A stretch of 64,000 nucleotides of DNA from Lumbricus rubellus (taxonomy: Eukaryota; Annelida; Clitellata; Crassiclitellata; Lumbricidae). The notes beneath the pieces were generated by a model. The model was given only the letters and a program-made list of their open reading frames with translations, did no database searches and was not told the DNA's origin. Shown here in pieces: positions 56,481 through 64,000 of this stretch (its first letter is position 1; every line of letters starts with the position of its first letter). The stretch is from contig OX243814.1 of assembly GCA_945859605.1 (NCBI GenBank), positions 29,377,307-29,441,306 of the forward strand. Direction: 5' to 3'. Both the position numbers and the translations under genes were made by a program.

Positions 56481-56832
56481 TCCTGTGCCATAGGCTATGA
56501 GACAGAAGCTGGACAAGAAAATCGAGGACTAGATTAGGGGTGATAATATTGGGAGGGAGTAAGTCGGATGGATCATCAGTCTTTGATCTATCATCAAGGA
56601 GCTAATCCAGTAAATGGGAGTTTAGTATTTACTGGGTTTTAATTTTGCAGCCGTATTTCTTTATTATACGCTTTTAAAAAAGGGTTTGAAAATGTGGGGC
56701 CGATTTTTTAAGCCGCCATCTGTAGGCCTAAATAGGAACTAGGATAAGTAAACCTAGATATTAACAGGGCAATCGTTTTAGTTTTAGTTGTAAAGAAAAG
56801 CTAAGTTAGTTTTCTCTTAAGTGGGGGGCCAT
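56481..56832 (+). other. RT remnant and 3' untranslated part of the retrotransposon, with polypurine tract
   Basis: From 56,479 about 20 codons continue the RT frame (AMRQKLDKKIED, flanked by in-frame stops). After that RT and RNase H are absent and the rest looks untranslated. AGTGGGGGGCC directly before the 3' LTR (about 56,820-56,830) is the polypurine tract priming plus-strand DNA synthesis. About 2 kb of RT and RNase H coding is therefore deleted as well as interrupted. Confidence 0.75.
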
Positions 56833-57893
56833 TGTCACGAGTTGCCCTTGTAAATAGTATTGGGCCCATTGTTGTAGACCTATGCATTATATACCTATAT
56901 TGTGTTATGTCGTATATAATAGTATTATGTGCTTAAATGACAGTTTGACAATAGTATATAGATATAACTATAATAATCTAGCTTATATAATATATCGATG
57001 GTCGTCGATGGTCGTTGGGTCCAAAAGGTGTGTCGGGGGTAAAGGTCATCTGTCTGGAAGGCAGATAGGCCTATATAGGCAAGAGAACGGACTGTCTGGG
57101 GGTCAGTAGTCGGAGGAGAGTCAGTCGGCGGTCAGTCGTCGGAAGCTGTCGTCGAGGAGTCATCAGTCGTCGGTCGGAGATGCGAAGTGGGCATGCACGC
57201 TGAACTTTGCTGAAGGACGTTCGAGCGTAGGACAACGCACAACGGTGCAAGAAGGTGAATACTGGGCACAACGGTGCTACCAGGCGAAGTCCGAGCACAA
57301 CGGTGCTACTACCAGACGAGGACGGTCTAGAAGGGGCGGACGCTTTCCCGCCATTTTCTCCGTCGCTTTCCGCCACTTCGTCGCAACTTCTCTACCACGT
57401 GACCACGTCTATGCTAGACGTGGGCGGTGTCTGAAGAAACGGGCACTCCTCTACAAGACGGGACCAGCGGTCGTAGCTGGAACGCCAGCAGGACGGGAAC
57501 TCTCGACGCTGGGTTCGAGAACGGACCAACGGACGACTTCAGAACCAACCGGACCAGTGAACCGACCGAAGCCCTTCGCTGCGTAACAGGACTTCTTCAC
57601 ACCTGCAGAAACTGTCTCCATGCGAACGGAAACGTGAGTGGGGGCGAAGTTTTGTTGGGGGGTCTGGGGGAGGGCACGACCATCGATTAGGGCTCTATAG
57701 GCGTAGCCTATTAACGATACTGTTTTTGCTATATATGTAACTATGTCTTTTAGTTTAATTTCAGTTGTCTTTTTATCTGAATAATTTTCTAAACGAGTTC
57801 ATGCTTTGTTTTCTAGTATTTCGATGACAATATTCTAGACACCCTTTCCTTAATAGGCTAGGGCTAACTCGCCATTTAAGATAACTCATGACA
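56833..57893 (+). mobile_element. 3' LTR of Gmr1-like retrotransposon
   Basis: 1,061 bp, same length and ends as the 5' LTR, one base different by eye. It is followed by the target duplication GTGAG at 57,894-57,898. Near-identity means the insertion is recent, since LTRs are identical at integration. Confidence 0.95.
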
Positions 57894-57898
57894 GTGAG

Positions 57899-58589
57899 GT
57901 TGTTCGTATTGCACTTCTTTATAGAAGCTGTATTACATCGTTGATCGGGTTGAAAATTAGTTTATTTTAAATAAATACTGTTAATTGAATTATTTATTAT
58001 TATATGAAGAAAACTTCTGCAGTGATGCTGACACATAAAATAAGAATTTACCTCTGTTTACCAGGTACCATATCTATCAATGAATTCTCGAAGCTAGTAA
58101 ACTGTGAACGCTATCCTCAAGGTGTCAGATTGCCATTTAACTAACTCTAAATAAAAAAAACTAAGTGTTATTTAGTGCAAATAATGAAGAGTTCTTTTTG
58201 GGCACGTTTCTAAAATCCATACTTTAAAATATGTAGCAAACAAGCAACAAACCTCAATTAGTGTTAAAATGTTGGCTGAAACCACCCGCACAAAATGTCA
58301 CAAAGCCTCTGTACACGATACACGATAAACGCGTTTAAAAATTAAAAATGCAATAAATATGTCTCAAGAATGACTTATGCAGGCAGAGCTTAGCCCTCGT
58401 CTTTAGCCAGAGACCGTTGGAAGTGGTAGGCGGTAAATATTTGATAGGCAAACTCGGTTAGACATTAATCAAAAATTCCCAGGAGAAACAAGGATGTTGC
58501 AACAGCTTCATCAGACCATACGCCATGAACTCGAATGCCTACTGTCATGGAATACTTGCTACCAATAACTCTGTACCGGTAGTCTGTAC
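57899..58589. other. AT-rich stretch with no recognised feature
   Basis: This is the flank right of the retrotransposon. Before the insertion it joined the sequence left of 32,092. No open frame with splice signals or motifs was seen. Confidence 0.5.
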
Positions 58590-58900
58590 CACTTCTAAAA
58601 TATGTTTAAAAAAATCCATTTTCAACAAAACCTATCTTTTCCACATAATTTATTCTCCTATCTTTCCCGCTAATATTGTACCTCCTCCACTTGCACGCTA
58701 TACTCTCCTACATTCCCCTCACGGCTGAAAACCGAACTCCAAAAGCTATTATACACTATTTACACAACCACTATCACCACCCACAGTCACCATAATATTA
58801 TAGCACCGAGCTGTCTCCTTGGCTTGACCTCCCCGATTCTGGTCTGGCACTAAAATAGACAGAGCTGCCTGGCTATTATGGGACTTGATCATTTGATATA
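58590..58900 (+). mobile_element. LINE 3' fragment
   Basis: The end part (GCTGTCTCCTTGGCTTGACC, then CCCCGATTCTGG, GCACTAAAATAGAC and GCTGCCTGGCTA) is similar to 27,355-27,420, the end of another LINE piece. Frames are broken. Confidence 0.5.
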
Positions 58901-59104
58901 GCACCGGTGATTAAGCTGGTCTCCCTCCCAATGCTGCTTTCGTGCCGCACAAAAAAATTGATAAGATTAACATTACATTACATTGCAATAGATCTTACAT
59001 TCCTCTGACGGAACAGCACTGGATGCACTGGGTTCAATCACAATGCTTCCAATCGGCCCTTATTTAGTATTCAAACAGGTCATGTATTTTTTCTAGCCAT
59101 ACCA

Positions 59105-59335
59105 GTGGGCTGTGGTGCTGCAGTGGTATGTTCTATGCCTTGTGACCAGAGGGTTGCAAGTTTGAATCTACCTCAAGCCACTAACCTAGCAACCTCGGAT
59201 AAGTTGCTCACCCATAATTGTCTCATCTCATCCCAGGTGGCTTTAAATCCAATGGATCATCATCGTCGTCATCATCATCATCATCATCATCGTCGTCGTC
59301 ATCATCGTCATCGCCATCATCATCAGCATCACGAC
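59105..59335 (+). mobile_element. tRNA-derived SINE, family D, with (CAT/CGT)n tail
   Basis: It starts GGGCTGTGGTGCTGCAGTGG (A-box-like) and has AAGTTTGAATCTACC (B-box-like). GATAAGTTGCTCACCCATAATTGTCTCATCTCATCC is followed by the tail (CATCATCGT)n. The 59,218-59,300 run is the tail. The sequence at 60,075-60,240 shares GGGCAAGTTGCTTGCCC, CATTGTCTG and CTCATCTCATCC and is a related copy. Confidence 0.72.
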
Positions 59336-59618
59336 CAAAATCTAGAACTATTTTTGTTGAACGAGCTTTGCATGATAGCACTGCCGTGTACACTGTACAG
59401 TATGAACCGTCATTTTAGAGGTTACCAGTTGCAATTACCACTCTTCTCCAGTGCTCCAAACTTCAGGGTCAGTCGACCTAATGGATTAGAGTTCAGTTCT
59501 CAGAACATCAATCAGAAACAAAACGACTTCATTTCCACTTCTTTCACCTGCCTGATTTGTTCGAGGTTTCTAGATATCTCTGGCAGTGTTTAGCCATTTC
59601 TTCTTCTTCTACTCATTT

Positions 59619-59838
59619 TGTTTGTTTGTTTGTGCACTTGTTATAGCGCCCCTTCAAGCTCTCTCTACTTAGAGGCGCTCCCGAATGCAGAGCGGACACT
59701 GCATCGAAGTTGCACGCTGAAGCGCTGAGCAATTGTTAGTAAAGGACTTGCCCAGGGTCCTTACGCGGCGAGTTGGATTCGAACCTCGAACCTTCCGGCT
59801 CCAAGGCAACGACGCCACCACTATACCACCGCGCCCCA
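59619..59838 (-). mobile_element. tRNA-derived SINE, family A, minus orientation
   Basis: This is the reverse complement of the copy at 3,556-3,775 with few differences: CACTTGTTATAGCGCCCCTTC, CAAGGCAACGACGCCACCAC and the B box in reverse. A TTTG repeat (59,618-59,630) is its tail. Confidence 0.88.
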
Positions 59839-59984
59839 CTCATACACAGCAAGGTCCTTGCATGTGAAGTAGGCTACTGCTGTTATTAATCACTGTCAAC
59901 AAGTTACCAATCTAAATCAAACTTTGAGAATATTATGATTTAAAGATCAACCGAGGTAGATAACTCTCTTAGAAACCATTAGAC

Positions 59985-60245
59985 TACCTTTGTCCGTGGT
60001 TGCAACGGACTGCGGTTCAAGCCCCAAGCTGGGAGTTGGCATTCAGAAATTTAGATATCTCAGGCTAGCACGCATGGGACGCGGTGGCGCAAGCTGCTGC
60101 GGAGCGACCTTGGGCAAGTTGCTTGCCCATCATTGTCTGTGGGGAAGGCAACGGGAAACCACCTCACTCATCTCATCCTCGAGGCGTAAAGCCAATGAAC
60201 CTGCCTTCGGGCAGACTGCAGAGAACCATCATCATATATAACAGA
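59985..60245 (+). mobile_element. SINE-like element related to family D
   Basis: It has the B-box-like GCGGTTCAAGCCCC at 60,010, then ATGGGACGCGGTGGCGCAAG, GGGCAAGTTGCTTGCCC, GGGAACCACCTCACTCATCT-like sequence and the tail CATCATCATATAT. It may be two tRNA-like heads or a composite SINE. Confidence 0.5.
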
Positions 60246-60380
60246 TTTCCAACAAGCTCACATAAACTGTTCTAACATCAGACTTTGACAAAGCAAAGTG
60301 CAGTAATTAATCGCACCTTCAGCAAAAAAATACGGCACAACTTAGGTGCATTACAGTAATTACATATTAATCACTTACAG

Positions 60381-60489
60381 GAATTTCCACAGGTCGGTGA
60401 CATCTGAGCGCAAAGACGGTACGGTTGGTTCCTACCAACTGGACGGACATAACGGACACAACACACTGGTTTATAAATTGCTCTGGACA
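60381..60489 (+). CDS. Candidate exon, weak
   Basis: An acceptor (ATCACTTACAG) precedes it and a donor (GGACAG|GTAATA) follows. One frame gives about 36 polar residues (NFHRSVTSERKDGTVGSYQL), and a second frame is also open (NWTDITDTTHWFINCSG). No family is recognised. Confidence 0.2.
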
Positions 60490-61030
60490 GGTAATAAATT
60501 ATTCAAACTCAACAGCCTTTCCGGAACTAGGACCTCACCACGCAAGCCACTCCTTTATCGCCCTGCCCTGTCAGTACACTATGGAAAGGACAAGAACCAG
60601 CTCCTCTAAAACAACCCATCATATTGATAAGTCTTCCAGTTACGACTAAATAATTTTCAACACAGGCTTAACCTTGCTCGGGTAAGTAAGGCCGGATAAG
60701 GTCAGGTAATTAATTTTTTCGTTTATTGCACAGTTTGATCTAAAATTCGACTCCCTAAGAGGGGAGGAGGGATCTTCGAGCTGCATAGATGCTGGTCATC
60801 AACATCTAAATATCAAATCTACATTATGTCCTGAATATTATGATAGTCGAAGGGACAGGACGCATTGGTAGAATTTAGCTCAAGCCACAGGAAGACAACA
60901 CATTGGCTGTGGCTGGGACATGGGTTGTCATCCAACATAACTAGAAGTCTCAAGTACTGTAGCTATAATCGTAATGTATTGTGTAGCATTGGACCAAAGA
61001 TGGACTAGCATCAGATACAGTGTGAACTCA

Positions 61031-61192
61031 TTAATGCGTTACTGGATAGTGCACTACTGGATAATGCGCTACTGGATAATGCGCTACTGGATAATGCACT
61101 ACTGGATAATGCCCTACTGGATAATGCACTACTGGACAATGCGCTACTGGATAATGCGCTACTGGATAATGTGCTACTGGATAATACACTGC
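61031..61192. repeat. 15-bp tandem repeat, about 11 copies
   Basis: ACTGGATAATGCGCT units with small variants (GCAC, GCCC, GTGC). The unit is divisible by three, hence open frames of WIMRY and YPVAH type. Confidence 0.92.
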
Positions 61193-61339
61193 ATGAAGCA
61201 GAGTTCTATCCACAAAGCTACTGCATTATTAACACTCTGCTTCAGTCAACGTACCGGACGGACAATCGAATGAATAGTCTGTTAGTTGGACGGATGGATG
61301 GATTGACCATTGGATAGATAGATTGACCATTGGATGAAT

Positions 61340-62120
61340 TGACCATTGGATAGATGGAGTTGTTATTGGATGGATTGACCATTGGATAGATGGAGTTGTT
61401 ATTGGATGGATTGACCATTGGATAGATGGAGTTGTTATTGGATGGATTGACCATTGGATAGATGGAGTTGTTATTGGATGGATTGACCATTGGATAGATG
61501 GAGTTGTTATTGGATGGATTGACCATTGGATAGATGGAGTTGTTATTGGATGGATTGACCATTGGATAGATGGAGTTGTTATTGGATGGATTGACCATTG
61601 GATAGATGGAGTTGTTATTGGATGGATTGACCATTGGATAGATGGAGTTGTTATTGGATGGATTGACCATTGGATAGATGGAGTTGTTATTGGATGGATT
61701 GACCATTGGATAGATGGAGTTGTTATTGGATGGATTGACCATTGGATAGATGGAGTTGTTATTGGATGGATTGACCATTGGATAGATGGAGTTGTTATTG
61801 GATGGATTGACCATTGGATAGATGGAGTTGTTATTGGATGGATTGACCATTGGATAGATGGAGTTGTTATTGGATGGATTGACCATTGGATAGATGGAGT
61901 TGTTATTGGATGGATTGACCATTGGATAGATGGAGTTGTTATTGGATGGATTGACCATTGGATAGATGGAGTTGTTATTGGATGGATTGACCATTGGATA
62001 GATGGAGTTGTTATTGGATGGATTGACCATTGGATAGATGGAGTTGTTATTGGATGGATTGACCATTGGATAGATGGAGTTGTTATTGGATGGATTGACC
62101 ATTGGATAGATGGAGTCGTG
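61340..62120. repeat. 36-bp minisatellite, about 21 almost identical copies
   Basis: The unit is TTGGATGGATTGACCATTGG plus ATAGATGGAGTTGTTA. Apart from the first and last units the copies look identical. On the minus strand it is open as the 12-residue unit NPSNNNSIYPMV within a 334-codon frame. No promoter, signal peptide or domain supports a gene. Confidence 0.93.
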
Positions 62121-62142
62121 ATTGGATGGATATGGAATAGAG

Positions 62143-62589
62143 CAGTGTTTCACAAAGTGGGTTCTGTGAAAACCTGAGCGCAGGGTTTCCTCGAAAAGTC
62201 GTGAACAAAAGAAGTTTGAGTGAGAAATTTGACTTGAATACAACATTTCAAATAGCTTTCTGAAAATATACCGACTGTAAGTTTAAAGCAGTAGGCCTGT
62301 TGCGATCAAAGAGTCCTGTGTTTCAAAATAGTACTATATTTAAATTTTCATAAGCCTATAAGAAAAACAAAATGTCCACAATAGTATGCAGTTAGACATG
62401 CAGGACCTATATTAGCCTATTATGCATGTAGCCTATGTATCTAGTTGCTGACAGAATCCCTACGCTGCAATATTAGTATGCTTCTCAGGCGACAAGCGTG
62501 TTTCAATGCCTTTAGTTGAGATTGGGGGCTTCGCAAGAAAATATTAGGACGCAAAGGGTTTCGTGGCCCACAAAGTTTTGGAAACGCTG
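62143..62589. mobile_element. hAT element, 447 bp
   Basis: It begins CAGTGTTTCACAAAGTGGG and ends CAAAGTTTTGGAAACGCTG, hAT-type inverted ends. The flanks GAATAGAG (62,135-62,142) and GACTAGAG (62,590-62,597) are an 8-bp duplication with one change. It is non-coding. It separates the 36-bp array from related GATG/GACG repeats to the right. Confidence 0.82.
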
Positions 62590-62597
62590 GACTAGAG

Positions 62598-63570
62598 GTT
62601 GGATGGATGGACGGACCATATGACAGACAGACAGTCCGATGAACTGACCATAACTGACGGTAAGATGGATGGACCGTCTGTTAGATGGACGGACTGTCGG
62701 CAACACGGAGCGAACGTCGGCTGGAGGTATTTACGACGGATGGATGGACTGATGGTTTGGTGGAATGGACGTTTGGGAAGACGAACTGATCCCCGGATGG
62801 ATGAATGGTCAGATGGACGACATTGGAAAAGAATAAAAAAAGTTTTAAAAAATATTTTAAAAAATAACTGCTGTAGGCTACATTGATGTCACTTATAACT
62901 AATTATTTTGTGCTACAAATAAAGATTATTTGCCGATTAATAGGAAATTGCAGAAACAAGGTTTTTAAGTTTGAAATGCAGTTAAAGATTTTCAGCAAAG
63001 TTAAATAATAAAGATTATCTGTGCCTGTGAATAAGCTGGTTCCCACGACTTCGCTTTTGTTGGTGCTGTAGAAGTCTCGAGATTACGATTATTTGCCGAT
63101 TAATATAAAATTGCAGAAACAAGGTTTTTTAAAGTTTAGAATGCAGTTTAAGATGCAACAAATTCAAATTCTTTCCCACTTCGGTTTTGTCGTTTTTCTT
63201 CAATTTTTATTTTTTCAAATAAAAACAACGTTTTTTCTCCGTTTGTTGAAATTCCGTTTCCATTGGTTTTTCATACATCTATGGTCGGGACTCGAGTGGG
63301 TGGAGAACAGTCGGATGAACACAGTGATCGTCGTCGGATAAGTGGTTGATGGGAAAGATGGACGGACGGTTTGATGCCAGTACGGTCGGAGGGACGGACG
63401 GACTGACGGCTGGATGGTCAGAAAGACGGATTGACCTTCGAAGGGACGTACGGTCAGAAAGATGGTCTAACCATCTGATGGACGTATGGTAGATAAGACG
63501 GATGGGTCGGCAGTTAATTGGATAGACAGACTAACAGTTGGATGGATGATGAACAGATATAGTGACGCAT
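62598..63570. repeat. Degenerate GATG/GACG repeats and a direct duplication
   Basis: GGATGGATGGACGGACC-like repeats lie at 62,598-62,830 and 63,340-63,560. Between them, ATTATTTGCCGATTAATA followed by TTGCAGAAACAAGGTTTTT occurs at about 62,922 and 63,088. No gene is supported. Confidence 0.75.
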
Positions 63571-63650
63571 CATGGTCGTCTCTGCTGCGTTATTATTAGT
63601 CCAATTGACAAAATGGTCTGGTCACCGTGTGGTGTCCGCTGACCTGTATG

Positions 63651-63717
63651 AGATGAGAAGTGTGGAAAAAATAACTAGGGGTTGAACCCAAAAACCCCTC
63701 AGGCAATTCTCACCCTG
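63651..63717. mobile_element. Worn hAT copy, family of 54-200
   Basis: ATGAGAAGTGTGGAAAAAAT and GGCAATTCTCACCCTG match both ends of the 54-200 element. The inside is shortened to GGGGTTGAACCC, and no clear target duplication is left. Confidence 0.65.
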
Positions 63718-63889
63718 CCGATGACTTGTCTCCCAAGAACAGCAAGGAATGATAGACTAGCCTACCACCATTGGGGATTGCTTGTCTAAAAGAAGCTGAA
63801 CACACTGCTCACAAAATGTATACAGGCCTAATTCCACAAATATATAATCTTATACAATGCATCGAATACACTTTGGATATACTTTCATC

Positions 63890-64000
63890 AGAAGCATATC
63901 GATCACTGCAGTTTGGTCTTTTATATATGTTTTTTCTCCATTTTCTTCTGTTGTTTTTGCTGTTTTATATATGTTTTTCACCATTTTCTTCTTTTGTTCC
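63890..64000. repeat. Tandem duplication at the right edge
   Basis: TTTTATATATGTTTTT, then CCATTTTCTTCT and GTT, occurs twice with a period of about 46 bp and runs off the window. Confidence 0.75.

Noticed and set aside
61242..62246. 334-codon minus-strand frame of NPSNNNSIYPMV repeats as a structural protein
   Set aside because: It is a 36-bp minisatellite divisible by three, ends in a hAT element and has no signal peptide or splice support.

Overview
The window looks like nuclear DNA from an animal, most likely an invertebrate deuterostome of echinoderm, hemichordate or lancelet type. It is AT-rich and intron-dominated, with short exons bounded by GT/AG, many tRNA-derived SINEs, hAT-type DNA elements, LINE tails, a Helitron and long minisatellites. 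It also holds a Gmr1-like LTR retrotransposon, a group first described from deuterostomes. No species can be named from sequence alone.

Bases 1-1,215 hold a decayed protocadherin-like stretch on the plus strand, with part of it copied in inverse orientation at the left edge. A 147-bp hAT element with an exact 8-bp target duplication interrupts the inverse copy. From about 31.1 kb down to 4.8 kb, the minus strand carries one or more multi-exon genes. The best-supported part (18.8 to 6.65 kb) is a set of exons whose splice phases mostly agree. They encode an EGF-like module, a calcium-binding EGF module, a TNFR-type cysteine-rich module, a basic dibasic-rich microexon and a C-terminal region I do not recognise. 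Upstream minus-strand exons (31.1, 28.9, 26.8 and 22.6 kb) include two hydrophobic N-terminal segments that could be alternative or separate first exons.

From 32,097 to 57,893 there is one LTR retrotransposon insertion. Its two 1,061-bp LTRs differ at a single base by eye and are bounded by the 5-bp duplication GTGAG. The gag-pol frame has a SCAN-like gag, zinc knuckle, protease, then integrase, then the start of reverse transcriptase: the order seen in Gmr1-like elements. The reverse transcriptase is broken at 37,244 by a 19.2-kb segment (37,245-56,478). This segment begins CACTGTTA, ends TAACAGTG and is flanked by TA. Removing it brings the two RT flanks back into frame. It therefore looks like a giant DNA transposon nested in a young retrotransposon. 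It carries palindromic ends, a 47-bp subterminal array, a 5.2-kb 27-bp minisatellite open on both strands, and a few candidate plus-strand exons, but no transposase I recognise.

From 57.9 kb to the end the DNA is repeats: LINE and SINE pieces, a 15-bp and a very uniform 36-bp array, and a hAT element inserted in degenerate GATG/GACG repeats. No confident gene was found there.
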